From contig NC_135248.1 of assembly GCF_947623445.1 (NCBI RefSeq), positions 1,116,001 to 1,180,000 of the forward strand: a DNA stretch of 64,000 nt, given 5' to 3'. Position 1 is the stretch's first letter. The number at the start of each line of letters is the position of its first letter. The position numbers were made by a program, and so were the translations under genes. Positions 51,346 to 63,506 of this stretch are shown here, one piece after another. The stretch comes from Clavelina lepadiformis. Taxonomy: Eukaryota > Chordata > Ascidiacea > Aplousobranchia > Clavelinidae. Under the pieces are notes generated by a model. It was not told the origin of the DNA. It worked only from the letters and a program-made list of their open reading frames with translations, and ran no database searches.

Positions 51346-54300
51346 ATGAACGCGAGATCTTCATCGGTGCGTATGACTGCGAAGCTTGCCGCGCTTCGAG
51401 GAGAAAATTTAGGAAAGGAAACTTGCTCCAAACCTGAAGATGATGATGAAGAAAAGAAAACGATCAAACCAACCGTTCGTTTCATGAAGAAGAATGGAAA
51501 ATGCAATATACGACAGGTACGTGAAACAAAACACGTATATGGATTCCATTAAGGAATATAAAGCTGTAATTTCTCAGCAAAGAAAATGTTGGTGCAGACC
51601 GCTTTAGGAACTTGCATGAAGTAACAGCTTCAAACATTGTACCATTAGGTTCTTTGTTGTCAGGATTATTTTGTCTGCTTAGTCACACAGTAGATCTGCT
51701 TTAAAATATCTCCTAAAGCTTTTTCTAAGCACCTTTTAAATACTTTTACTGTTGAGGACATGTAAAAGGTAGCAAAGTAAAACAAAATTAAACGATGTTT
51801 AACTCTTTTATTTCCTGAAGGATGCTGCGGAAATTCGTAAACGTTACCTTCGTGATCTTTTCACAACGTTGGTTGATATGAGTTGGAAAAATAATCTCAT
51901 CTTTTACATCACAACTTATTTATGCTCTTGGTCCTTGCTTGGCTTTGTCTGGTACTGCATTGCCTGGATAAGGTAAGACTTGTTGGGTTTCTGCATAAAC
52001 TGTAAGTACACAACACAGGCAGTAGGCTACTTCAACGGGTTACGGTTAAAGTTGTAATGCAGTAGGCTACTTTTACGAGTTACAGTTGTAACGCAGTAGG
52101 CTACTTTAGCTACGGTTACAGTTGTAACGCAGTAGGCTACTTTAACGAGTTACGGTTACAATTGTAATGCAGTAGGCTACTTTTACGAGTCACAGTTACA
52201 GTTGTAATGCATTAGGCTACTTTAGCTACGGTTACAGTTGTAATGCAGTAGGCTACTTAGATAGGCCTAAGTACATGTATGCGTTCCAAAACACTCGCGC
52301 CTGTCTTATTTGCACTGACTCTTACCGCTTTGACGGCCCGTTTACAGCCAAACTTCACTTGATAGAAATAGAACCTTTGTTATGCTGCGTTGCTTGTAGA
52401 GTAACTCTGAAACTTTGTTGACCAACAAGAACTGTAGTGTATTGAAATGCTATCTTTATTATGATGTCTATGTTGGATCGCTACATCATGGTTTTGACTT
52501 CCGGGTTAATTCAGTCTTTATAGAATCGTGTTTGTGACCAGGGCGCTTATGATGAATACAAAAGTAATACAAAACACGACAAGTACATAATGCAAGGTTA
52601 CACCTTGCGTCTTACACAACAAGCCGTGTGTGACGTTTAATGCGATCAGCGTCAATCAAGCGTGAACAAGCAAAAGGCAACATTGCGTCATAATTACTGC
52701 AAACCAAAAAACAACAACACAACATGAAATGGATGACAAAGGGCACACACGTTTACGTAGAGCACCGAGATATATGTTGAAACTTCTTTAACACAATTCT
52801 ATCAAACCTTAATGTGTCAAAAAGCAATGAAGCTGGTTTATGTATTGATTACAGGCCCCACACGCAACAGTTTGTTCGTCGTTAACTACACTGCGTTTGT
52901 AATAAATTCATTTTTAAATAATCCAGATAAGATATTCTTATTCTACTTTACGTTCAATTTGTGGATAATTAAAAAACTGATAAATGAATGTGTTAGCGGT
53001 TGTAATTAAGACTACTTACGTGTAATTAACGTGGTAGGCTAATAAGAATCCACATTTATGCAGAGGGGACTTGATTGAACCGCCCGAAATGATCTCCGCA
53101 AATATTAGCAACACAAGTCTTTCAACCAGCGCTCATCCATTCTACTCCCGCACCAACTGCGTGGACAACGTCTACTCATACACGACGGCTTTTCTTTTCT
53201 ATCTCGAAACTGAGACCAGCTTGGGTTATGGAAAGCGCGTCATAACTGATAGATGCCCAGAAGCAGTTATCCTCTTTGTTATTCAGGTAAAAAAAAGGAA
53301 CGATTGAACTTTTTTATATTAAAAATAAGAATTTCTAAATACAGCGGAGATAAAAGTTGGTTAAATGAGTTATTATGACAAAATCTTTTGTGGCAAAATT
53401 CAATAATAAATCATTTCGTACTCGCAAAGAATGCCCGATTTAGGTTGCTTCTAATTATGGTCAACATCGCCATCTTACGACATGGACAATTCCTTTAATA
53501 CTCCGATTTTTAACTATAAAAGGGTCCCTTAAAATACTTTTAAATCCAGAAAGTATTCACAGAGACTTAAGTTAAAACATTTTTTCTATGCTTTTAGGAC
53601 ATCATATCACGCATGTAGATTTAAGACAGAATGATGATAACATGACCTTATGTTATTTTGTGGTAGACCTTATTGGCCAGCATCTTTGACGCGTTCATGG
53701 TTGGTTGTGTTTTCGTCAAAATCTCTCAACCGAAAAACCGAGCAGAAACCCTGGTGTTCAGCAAGCATTGTGTTCTTGCTCTCAGGGATGGAAATTATTG
53801 CTTAATGTTTCGGTAAGCTTATGGATTAACTTGTCTGTATAATAAATTGTTTTTTTTCCTGTTTTGTTACTTATTCAAAAATTGGAGTTAGTAAATCTAT
53901 GTTTCTTTTCTCATTTTTCTATAACTGACGAAATGTTGCTTAGCTGAAGAAGATCTGCAAAGACAGCTTTTATTTGTTTGTGTGTGTGTGGGTATTTTGA
54001 TACTAGTATTTTCACATGTTAATGATGTCACACGCAGCATGATGGGCACAAATGACACCTGCGTGGAGTAAAGGTTGTTCCTTTTACTCACCATTCAGAA
54101 GGCGAAAAAGAGAGAGCCTTCCTCCCAATGATAAAAAAGGCAAGTTAAGGTTCAAAATTACTCGAGCATGAAGTTGTTCTCTTTCGCCTTCTGACTGGTG
54201 AGCAAAGGGCACTAGCAGTCTACACTGAGGCAAGGCATGTACGTTCATCCTGGTAAAATACATATAAACACGGTAAAGACAAAAACAGAATTGTAGCAAT

Positions 54301-56185
54301 TGTACGCTCGCTAACAAACTTGGTAGCCGGGGCCCGACACATGAAGAATCATCGCCTAGGTTAAGTCGTGCAAAACCTTTTTCAATCCGAGAATACAAAA
54401 TGTGACACCTTAGCACAAAAAGCAAGAAAGAAGTTAAGTATAAGTGCCTTCACTTGTAGTAATATATTTGTCTACGATTTCCATCTGTTTGGTTGGAATA
54501 GCTGTTTATGCTTTTTAAAGGGTAAATTGATATTCAGTGTAGGGAATCTACGTAATTCCCTCATCGTGCAAAGTCGCATTCGAGCAAAACACGTACAATC
54601 TCGAACAACTAAAGAAGGAGAATTTATTGCATTGCACCAAGTTGACATCAACGTCGGATTCGATACAGGTTTTGTATCCTACAATATGGCACACTTCGGC
54701 TAACCTGAAATTTACATAATTTTTAACGTTGCATTATATGCTACCAGGAGCCGACAATTTGTTTTTGGTGACGCCATTAATTATTTGTCACGAAATCAAT
54801 GAGAAAAGTCCTTTTTATTCGATGTCAGCGGAGAAACTTCGCAAGGAACCGTTTGAAATCATCGTCATTCTCGAAGGAACGATAGAAACCACAGGTGGCC
54901 GCAAATATTGTTTTGCCTGAGTTCCCGATCTGCTATACCTTTAAAATCTAGAAATTGCTCGTCATTCTGAGTCTGGTAGTTACACAATGAGTGATTCAAA
55001 ACTATGATTAGTATTAAAAGATCATATCTTATTGTATAATGTTAGGATTATCTGCATTTGAAAGCTTTCGTTATGCTACAATAATATGAAGTATTGTTAC
55101 AAGTTTAACAAAGGAGACAAAAATACAATAGTACAGTAACAAGAAATACCAAATTACTAACAACCAAAAACTGCTTGCTCTACAGTAAAAAATTTACATT
55201 TTTTCTCCTGGAAAAGTCTGATTAGAATTCAATTCCTATTGATATGGCTGCAGAATGTGTTTAAAGAGTTTCTCTCTATATATACATATATATATATTTA
55301 ATATTAATTATTTACTTTTTTTATTTGGTGATGTAGTTATTATTTATTTGCTGATTTATATCTTATATTTCCTGCAGAATTAGAAAAGGCTAAAAAGTAT
55401 GTACTGATATATTTCGATATATCCAACTTTCCTAAAAACAAGTGAATTATGGTTTATTTTTTATAAATATATCACAAACATTTATTGGGACGAAGGACGA
55501 ATTTGCCAAGCGCGAACATCATATCTAAACGACGAAATTCTTTGGGGTCACCGTTTTGTTTCAATAGTTTCTGACGGGCCAGGACATTTCGACGTCGATC
55601 ATTCCGAATTCCACTCAACGTACGAGGTAGGACAAATTTATGTATAGCATTTTTTATCAGCGACATCAGACTTTATCTAACAGCTTTTATCTGCGAAAAT
55701 TTATGAAATTTTACGATGCGGCAAAAAGCAAAACTCTCTACTAATTGTTGAAATCTTGTAACAACATCATGTTGCCTGTATTTGTAATGATTTAAACGGG
55801 TTCTCAGGTTTCAATGCCTACATATTGCATGGAAGAATTTGAAACTGGCCAGCATTCTTATCCTAACGGTAAATACAACAGATTACATTTGCAAAAAGAT
55901 CTTTTAAACACACAAGAGTTGCACAAAAGCAGCATTTTTACCGTTGACGAAATCGGAGGCAGAAAGTTAGTTCCTGAATCGCAATCTTTCAATATAAACT
56001 TCTCCACCAAGAGAACCTTGTCGGATGCGGACGTGACTGCTGCGGGCATTCTACCCAATGAAGAAGCGGTTCGACGTCGCCACGACACCAATCGAGAAGA
56101 TTTAATCGAAACACAACAGAGAGTGGGAAACAGAAAGTCTATTTTTACCGAAAAATTTTCAAAATTATCTTCTGATGGCAAATAA
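51346..56185 (+). CDS. Inward-rectifier potassium channel (Kir) with unusual pore
   Basis: Eight exons, all in phase (51346-51516, 51821-51972, 53064-53286, 53667-53812, 54538-54668, 54748-54894, 55496-55626, 55808-56185), give 492 aa. N-terminus [11 protein letters not shown] matches the Kir signature (KKNGHCNV). A slide helix and TM1 follow (residues 58-104). The pore region with flanking cysteines C140 and C172 contains [11 protein letters not shown] at 156-166. TM2 (183-203) keeps the rectification Asp190 in SIFDAF, then PKNR. The cytoplasmic domain has [21 protein letters not shown]-like, [34 protein letters not shown] and FHSTYE, all Kir landmarks. The last exon is a divergent 125-residue tail. 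Kir tetramers set resting potential. N121 and N124 in the outer loop are glycosylation sequons. Closest by eye to Kir2/Kir3, but subfamily is not assigned. Confidence 0.95.
52018..52265 (+). repeat. Minisatellite in Kir intron 2
   Basis: About seven imperfect copies, 35-45 bp each, of a unit containing GCAGTAGGCTACTTT followed by ACGAGTTACGGTTACAGTTG variants. Confidence 0.8.
54072..54212. mobile_element. Inverted-repeat MITE in Kir intron 4
   Basis: CTTTTACTCACCATTCAGAA followed by GGCGAAAAAGAG at the left is mirrored at the right by the complement of CTTTGCTCACCAGTCAGAAG and GCGAAAGAG. It is about 135 bp with no coding capacity. I could not settle the target duplication. Confidence 0.5.
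54320..54410 (+). repeat. SINE-type repeat, copy C
   Basis: TTGGTAGCCGGGGCCCGACA, then ATGAAGAATCATCGCC, GGTTAAGTCGTGCAAA and CAATCCGAGAATAC follow the block order of the repeat at 12015-12145. Confidence 0.55.
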
Positions 56186-57196
56186 TTGTAGACATTATAT
56201 CTTGTTGGAAATCTTTAAAAGACGCCTGATGCAATGAAATAATTTAACATTTTAACTGAAAATAGTGTCAGTATCAAAACCGATTCTAGCTTTTAAATAA
56301 AAAGTAACTACGTACCAACATAGGCTTAACATATTAAATTTTTTATTGTTGTTTTGTTGTGGACCTTGTTGTCGTTTTTTTTTGTTCAATTTGGCAATAA
56401 TTACAAAGACGTAAAAAGCTTTTGTGTCAAGCTATTTTTTTCGACTCCAACCTTTCACACATGTCACATGACATCACTCCAATCTATCACCAATAGTAAT
56501 TTCACAATGACTGTTGGTCCAGCAGCTTGTCTTGTTATCAAGTTAGATGTTAGATTAATTGCATCTGTAATATGTTACGCTTGTTCTGTTTCTATTTGAC
56601 TTTGTAACAACAGAATTAAGTTTTACTGAAAAGTTTTAAGTACAGTCATACGATTACATACATGTCGCATTTATAACCAGCACAACAGACAAACGATCAT
56701 ACACAATAACAAAGAAAAAAACTTTTCACTTAAAATTGACCCAACACAACAATAATTTAGCTTCTTTGAAAAGGGGCATTACACATTTGTTACTCATTTG
56801 TTACATCAAGGTTTTTTTGTAAATGATAATTAGTGTATATCTTATCAACTTCATTCAATTTCGTGAAAAGTGCGCAAAGAACAGCTAGACTTAAATTGTA
56901 AGCTACAGTTTAAGCTATAGACGCAGGAAGCCTAATTGGTTCAAAACATAGCATTATTATCATGAAATATTAAATTGATGGAAAAGTTGCATTCCGTTGT
57001 AAATAAAAACAATGTAAAGTCGCTAAACAAAATAGCAAAAAATACGTTAATAATACTAACAATAGAAATACTAGAATACGTTATAACAAATATCGAATCA
57101 TTATTCACGGAGAAAATTCATAAAGCTTTTAATAAAAACAAGCAGCAATTTATGAACGCTTTTTATTTTGATTTATTTTTCTGCTGTTATTTTAAA
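56186..57196. other. Convergent 3' region of Kir and NTase/TPR genes
   Basis: About 1 kb of AT-rich sequence between two genes whose 3' ends face each other. No gene seen; polyadenylation signals of both genes are expected here. Confidence 0.5.
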
Positions 57197-59560
57197 TCAC
57201 TTTAAATTATCCAAGCATATTTGGATATTTTGTTTAGCTCCTTGGATGTAAGTATCAGAATTTTGTTTCTCTGCTGGAACAAACTGAAGTCTTAAATCAA
57301 GTTCAGTCAAAAAGTATTCAAGAGCTTTATCAAATTCAGCTTTCTTCAAGTAACACCGACCTATCAACTTATTACAGAAACACGACAAAGATATAGGAGA
57401 ATTGTGCTGTTGTAAAATTTGCAGAGACATTTTTCCTTTAGCCATTGCTTCGTCATAACTACCTAGTTGATATAAACACCATCCAATCAAACGGAAACAG
57501 TTTGCTTTGTGCAACTCATTCTTCGGCCAACAATAAACATAACTTAATAAATCTATCGAAAATAAAAATTTTAATATTGCCGTGTTGTATTGTCCAATTC
57601 CACGATTGCACTGGCCACTAAAATATAACAGCAAACCTCGAAAATAATCCAACTCCGTTGCGGATAAACCCATAGCTCTAATTTCGGACTGAGTGACTTT
57701 AATGACCTGAAGTGCTTGTTGATATTGAAGTGAAAGCTTTAAACAATCTACTTCAGAAAGACATAGACTGGCTTTCAAAAACGCATCATTTATACAATTT
57801 TTTTCAATTGATTGTAGGATTTTCAAAGCTTTATGAAAAAGGTTTTTTACACAAAACGCCAATGCCACGTAATAACGAATCCATGAATCATCGTCAGTTG
57901 AGGACAGAGCAGGCTTGTCTTGCAAGTAACTTTCCCATTCATTAATTATTATTCGATCATACAGTTGAAGATCGTGTAGTATGTTGAACTTGAAAACTGG
58001 GTTCAAGGTGATTTTTAGTTTCAAAGTGTTTAATCCAACTTCATTTCTGAAAGCACTCTGCAGGTTTTCTGCAATTAAAAAGAAATCAACAACGCTTTTC
58101 TCCCCGACGGTGTCAATCAAATTAGAAAACACCTTGTTTTCCAATTGATTATAAAATGTTTCGTCACCCACATAATCGTCTTGTCTTTCGTTCTTCATAT
58201 AAACTGACAATCTAACTTCACAACTGATAGCAATCGCATATGACAACAGATGAGCTGTTTCGTCATCGATTACTTCCTTGATTCTCAGTTGATTGATGAT
58301 TGTAAAAGACGACCCGTCGTCGATAGAGTGAAGCCGGCCTAACGCCGATATAAACAGTGTAGTGCTGCGATACACAACTCGCTTAATGTTGCATTGACTA
58401 AAATCTTGGAGTACACTGAGATTTTTCAGTGTATCAAAATTTTGCAAATCTTCTTCGAGTTGTTTCATCAGTGTTTCGTGGTGAGAATCTTTATTGCTTT
58501 GCAGAGCGACTTTAACTCCACCAGTAAACTGCTGGTGTATGTTCTCGTTCCCGGAAACAAAACAAACTTTCAAAAGAATATCCGCTAGATGATATCCGTT
58601 CTTCAAGTCCTCATCCTTGTCAAGGTACTCCAACATACCGCTAACTGGCCTAATAAGCTCCGTGGTCCATGGTTTGTCTTTCGTTTTTTCCGTTCTACCA
58701 AGTGGCATTTTGCATGCTTGTGGTAAAATTCCATCAAACGAGATGCCACGTTTTGTAAAAGCATCGAAAAACCAGTTACCGCCTGGTTTTGTGAAGTCGT
58801 TTAACGTTGGAACTGCGACGCTAGGAACAATAGTTTCTTCTAAGTTGATAACGATGACGTGAAAGATGACGGAGAACCAGCGGAAATGCTCTAATATGTC
58901 GTCATAATTGTCCTTCATTTGCACTCCTTCCTCCAGCAGTATGATGTGCTCAAAATCTGAGTAAGGAGTAATTTCATACCTGGCAAGGGAACCCATACCG
59001 GTAATGGAGTACTTACACGGGGGATCTCCCATTATTTTCTCGCATTCATTTGCAATGTATTGCATTATTTGTTTATATTTGTCGGTTATCTGGGTTTGAA
59101 TTCTTTTAACGCATTCAATTTTTCGATTCTCTAACTCCTTTTGTTCATTCTTTGTCACATCATAAGGGATTTGTTTTAACTCCTTCAAGTTTTCTTTTGT
59201 TTTTCTTCTCATTTGTGTTATCATTTCTGCAGCCTCCCCGGACACTACAAGCAAGTCAGCATCAAGCAACTTAGCGTTCGCGTTTCTAAGTAAATCTGTG
59301 CAAAATCGTTTCAGATCATCTTTGAATTTCTGATTTGAAGGTTGCCTGGTAGTAGCAGCATTTAGAAGGGCAGCGCTGCGAATCAGGCTCATCTTATCGG
59401 GACTTCTCTTCCAGTAAATCAATCCTATTCGATGGAAGATGTCTGCGGATTTGTTTGGATCATTTTCTTTTCCTTTGTCATTGCAAATGGATTTCAACTC
59501 TGCAGCAAAACTTATCTCCTCTTCTAGTGGCTGGTCTGGCTCTGTTGACGACAGCGCCAT
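57197..59560 (-). CDS. Nucleotidyltransferase-like protein with C-terminal TPR region
   Basis: Single-exon frame of 787 aa; the ATG at 59560 is chosen because the frame upstream opens without ATG. Residues 188-204 read GMGSLARYEITPYSDFE, the Gly-Ser then Asp-x-Glu pattern of polymerase-beta-type nucleotidyltransferases (GS at 190-191, D202 and E204), resembling the GlnD/DUF294-like group. A third acidic residue cannot be placed with confidence. Residues 1-180 are helical with a charged coiled stretch (about 115-165). From about residue 590 to the end, Tyr/Ala/Leu-rich helix pairs such as CFRLIGWCLYQLGSYDEAMA and IGRCYLKKAEFDKALEYFL are tetratricopeptide repeats. Similar NTase-plus-TPR proteins occur as expanded families in marine invertebrates; their role is unknown. 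It is probably cytoplasmic, since no signal or membrane segment is seen. Whether it transfers nucleotides is inference. Confidence 0.85.
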   Translation of the reverse strand: MALSSTEPDQPLEEEISFAAELKSICNDKGKENDPNKSADIFHRIGLIYWKRSPDKMSLIRSAALLNAATTRQPSNQKFKDDLKRFCTDLLRNANAKLLDADLLVVSGEAAEMITQMRRKTKENLKELKQIPYDVTKNEQKELENRKIECVKRIQTQITDKYKQIMQYIANECEKIMGDPPCKYSITGMGSLARYEITPYSDFEHIILLEEGVQMKDNYDDILEHFRWFSVIFHVIVINLEETIVPSVAVPTLNDFTKPGGNWFFDAFTKRGISFDGILPQACKMPLGRTEKTKDKPWTTELIRPVSGMLEYLDKDEDLKNGYHLADILLKVCFVSGNENIHQQFTGGVKVALQSNKDSHHETLMKQLEEDLQNFDTLKNLSVLQDFSQCNIKRVVYRSTTLFISALGRLHSIDDGSSFTIINQLRIKEVIDDETAHLLSYAIAISCEVRLSVYMKNERQDDYVGDETFYNQLENKVFSNLIDTVGEKSVVDFFLIAENLQSAFRNEVGLNTLKLKITLNPVFKFNILHDLQLYDRIIINEWESYLQDKPALSSTDDDSWIRYYVALAFCVKNLFHKALKILQSIEKNCINDAFLKASLCLSEVDCLKLSLQYQQALQVIKVTQSEIRAMGLSATELDYFRGLLLYFSGQCNRGIGQYNTAILKFLFSIDLLSYVYCWPKNELHKANCFRLIGWCLYQLGSYDEAMAKGKMSLQILQQHNSPISLSCFCNKLIGRCYLKKAEFDKALEYFLTELDLRLQFVPAEKQNSDTYIQGAKQNIQICLDNLK

Positions 59561-61319
59561 TTTTGCCACAACACCTTTGACCAAGTAGGTAATACTGCTA
59601 TATGCGGGCTACAGAAATCAAGATGATATGATTTATTGATAATAATTAATCATAACAGGTACGATATATGAAATGATAAAAGACATCGTGATGACGTAAT
59701 CACTTACAGCTGATAAGTGATAACCATTAGTCACGATAACCGACTAATAATTACTAATAATTTGTATCATCCAGACGATGATGCAACATATTACGGACTT
59801 ACGTTGCGCTTTTAGGTCTGAGATTCATGCGATGTGTCACAAATAAATTTTTTTATATTATATGCGTTGACACTTACGACTGCACAAAAAAGGCACCCTG
59901 AACTCATAGTATTCTGGAAACCTGCAAGCATAGTTTATCTATAGGCTAATAGGCGATAGCGTTTCCACCTTAAAGTAACCACAAACGGCAAATGATTTGT
60001 GTGGTCATTCTTGGCTAAAATAGGTATAATTAACTGGACTACGTATAAAAAATATACAAATATTTGGAAACCACTTTTATTGTGAGTTGAAGCATAAAAT
60101 GTCTTGTTAATAATGTGAGTAACATACTGATTTGCCAAACACGAAATATTGAAAAAACCGCGACCAAGAAATGTTTCTCATGCGCCCATTTCTTAACGAA
60201 TTAGATTTCAACCCAACGTTTTATAGCGGGCAGCTATTCTTTTTGGTTACATTTCACAAGTAGCAAACCGCATGAAAACACAGTCTTTAATCCACACCAA
60301 CTTACCCAGTTAAGTTATTGTTGATCTGCGATACATAAAAGAGCCACTTGGTCGTAAATTTGTTTTGCTCTTCAAAAGTAATCATACATTTCATTTACGA
60401 TCTTGTACACAGTCTAGATGAAAACGTGCTTTCGGCAAACCTTTTCTCCAAGTTAAACCTTACAGTCAAACTTACATAAACCTTACACTTTACTTCACTT
60501 ACTATGCTTTGCACAAGAAGTAATATCGATTGAATTAACACAGCGGTTATAACGCTTTTTTTATAACAGGCGTTTGTTAAGTGATTAATCACACTATGTT
60601 TCATACATGCAATGTTGTGTAACAAATAAATGCATGACTGATTGTTTGAAGAAATTTTTATTCTCTTTGTTTCCTCTTGCTGAATAATTGAAACAGTTTG
60701 ATCACAATAGCGGGTGATCAAGCAAAGATGAACGCTGTTCTTCCCATATAAGCACTATATTCTTCGTTTTTCGAGAACATAAGAAAAGAATGTGCAAAAT
60801 CTAGGCTATTATGGATGAATCATTTATCTGATATCACAGCCAGCATGGCTGATCTGAAAATTCAAGCATTTTTTGTTAGGCTACTTTTCATGAAATCATG
60901 CAGCAAAAATATTTCAAATAAAGAAAACGAACATCAAATTGATCAGTGTCATAGTTTGCTATAATTACTGATCTGGATATCACAAATAAAAAAATGGAGG
61001 CTTATTATTACATCAAAAGACCATTGTCCTTATCCGAAATGCTTAAAAAGTTTTAATACTGTGACGAAATTACATTATTATGGATGTTCAGTGGTTTTGA
61101 AGTTTTTACATACTTTGCCGCGTGGGGGCGATAAAGAAGCGCAGCAGAAAAACAATTCCAGCAGTGTTGTGAAACCTTCAATGAAACTGGGCTAGTTAAT
61201 ATTTCCGTAACGGTTTATGGTCTGACAGTGCTTTTGCGGGTTTTAACGGACTTTAACGGACTTTAACGGCAGTAATAGTAGTATTAGTGTATATTGTTTG
61301 ATTTCTGCAGAACAAGGCA
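59561..61319. other. Divergent promoter region, NTase/TPR and PPP1R7
   Basis: Head-to-head spacing of 1.76 kb. Short frames on both strands lack support. Short tandem TTTAACGGAC copies at about 61237-61265 lie upstream of the PPP1R7 start. Confidence 0.5.
61300..61310 (+). promoter_or_regulatory. Possible spliced-leader acceptor before PPP1R7 ATG
   Basis: TTTGATTTCTGCAG ends nine bases before the ATG at 61320. A good pyrimidine tract and AG so close to the start is what a trans-splice acceptor (or a leader intron) would look like. Confidence 0.4.
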
Positions 61320-63506
61320 ATGTCGAATCAACCAGGAGTCGACAACACACATTTGCAAGCAGCCAAGGTTGAGCTTTTAAGTCATGCAGTTTGTTTATTA
61401 GTCATTTAGTCTATACTAGCCTACAGTACTACGCATTGGGGATTTTGTTATTTTTCTAATTTGATTTATATCCGTTGTTTGCTAACTGATGTGATTAACA
61501 GTGCTTAGAATTTAACTGGTTAGGTCTATGCTTGTCCAATTTGGACTACATTTTATATTTTCTAGTTTGAAAATTTTGATTCTTTAAGCCCAGACGAGGT
61601 AAACCTTCATATAAAATTCTTTTTGTAGGAAGAAAATGGACACTCTGACGATGAACCCAGTTTTCCTGTGCAAAAAGAAGAAACTGTCGACGAAGATTTT
61701 GACTTTGAAAAGATGTTAGACCCAGAGGCAGAGGTCTAAGAATTTATATAAATTGCATCTTTTGCAGTATTTTACTGGCAAGGCTGATAAAAGCTGGTTT
61801 TTGTATCTTTGTTATGGAATAATCTTTGCAATCATGCTGGTGTTTACTTTATCTATTTATTTGCAGTATGTAGATCTGGAACATTGTAGAATTGGGACCA
61901 TTAGTGGGTTGGAAAGACTTAAGGTAGTTCAAGAACTCTGCCTACGAAATAATCTTTTGAGAAAGCTGGAGGGCTTGGATTGTCTCGCTCCGACACTCAC
62001 CAAACTTGACCTTTACGACAACCGTTTGAAGAAGATTGAAAACCTTGACGCCTTAGAATTGCTTGAGTAAAAAATCTTGGTATTTTTAATTTTAACTTGT
62101 TTTTAAAATTTGATGAGAACCAAATAATGTGATTGACCGAACAATTTCTTGAGTAATATAGTAGTGTTAATGTTATGAATGGCATGGTATTATTCAAATC
62201 TTAATCTTGTCTATCATGTATAGATCGTTGGATTTATCGTTCAACCTTTTTCGAAAAATAGAAGGTATTGGAAGTTTGTCGAAAATAAAGAAGTTATTCC
62301 TCCTTGCAAACAAATTCACAAAAATTGAAAACGTTGGACACCTAACTAACTTAACAATGCTTGAACTAGGGGATAACAGAATCAGGGTTTGTACAGTCGA
62401 TTATTTTATTTGGGCAACAGCTAGATGGATAATCGTTAAAACTCAATTGTTATTTTGATGTTTGGTTTTAAATTAATTTATCCAGTCAGTTATAAAGGAT
62501 ATAATTTTCAGGCAATTGAAAACTTGGACACGCTGCCAAATCTTGAAGAATTATATTTGGGAAAAAACAAAATAACAAAAATGTCAAACCTGGATAATCT
62601 CACCAACCTCAAGATATTGGCGTTGATGACAAATCGAATCACAAAAATTGAAGGGCTGGAGTCCTTGGTCAACCTGGAAGAGTTATACTTGAGTCACAAT
62701 GGCATTGAAGCATTGGAGGGACTTGAAAAAAATGTGAGTGCACTTCCACGTTTCAAGCAACGCAAAATCTTGCCTGTTTACTTCAGTTCATGTTTTTTTT
62801 TGTATATGTTGGTCACTACAATTGTCAGCCAGGTGTAGTTGTACCCATAGGCAGAAAGTGCAATTCATTAGTAACAAATACCAAGCAGTAGTAATCCTGC
62901 TACCAGCGACATTTCAAACAGTAGTTCATGCACTGTTTATGGTCATGCTCATGCATTGCATGTTAACCACTTCAGTTGTAATTATTATTTTGAAAATCTA
63001 TTCATTCCTCATTTCCTTTTTTTACAAAAAACTTTTGAGTTGCTTTTGGGTGTAATTCTACAAAGCTTACATGGCCGCTGGTTTGTTGCAAGAAACTAAT
63101 AAGTGCAGTGAATGTTTTTATCGCAGACAAAGCTTCAAACTTTGGACATTGCTGGAAACAAAATTAAACGAATTGAAAATATTGGACATTTAAAAGAACT
63201 AGAAGAGTTTTGGGTAACTCGGTTTTTTAACGCTTTTACCTCATCAGTTTTTGGCAAAACGTGAGCATCAATTTTTTAACATTTCTTGGCTCTATTTTTT
63301 AGGCCAACGATAATAAAATCGACCAATGGAATGATGTAAAGGAATTGGAAAAATGTTCGAAACTAGAGACGGTCTACCTCGAAAGAAATCCGCTTCAAAC
63401 AAGTGCATCAACACAATACAGAAGGCGGTTGATGGCCATGCTGCCCAAACTGAAGCAAATTGATGCAACTTACACAAGTGTTGCTGCAGCAAGAGAGAGC
63501 GTATAA
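61320..63506 (+). CDS. PPP1R7: PPP1R7 (SDS22), PP1 regulatory subunit
   Basis: Seven exons in phase (61320-61367, 61629-61733, 61867-62066, 62224-62386, 62512-62733, 63127-63213, 63303-63506) give 342 aa; human PPP1R7 has 360. An acidic N-terminus (residues 1-50) is followed by about eleven SDS22-type leucine-rich repeats of 22 residues with the pattern L..L.L..N.I..I..L, for example NLEELYLGKNKITKMSNLDN. The C-terminal LRR cap reads LETVYLERNPLQ, then QYRRRLMAMLPKLKQIDA, nearly as in vertebrates. SDS22 binds the PP1 catalytic subunit with Inhibitor-3, acts in PP1 biogenesis and localisation, and is needed for mitotic exit. No damage seen. The downstream edge of the window holds only 3' UTR or intergenic DNA. 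Confidence 0.97.

Noticed and set aside
52000-52270. CRISPR-like or regulatory array
   Set aside because: Repeats directly abut with drifting unit length and no spacers; it is a minisatellite in an intron.
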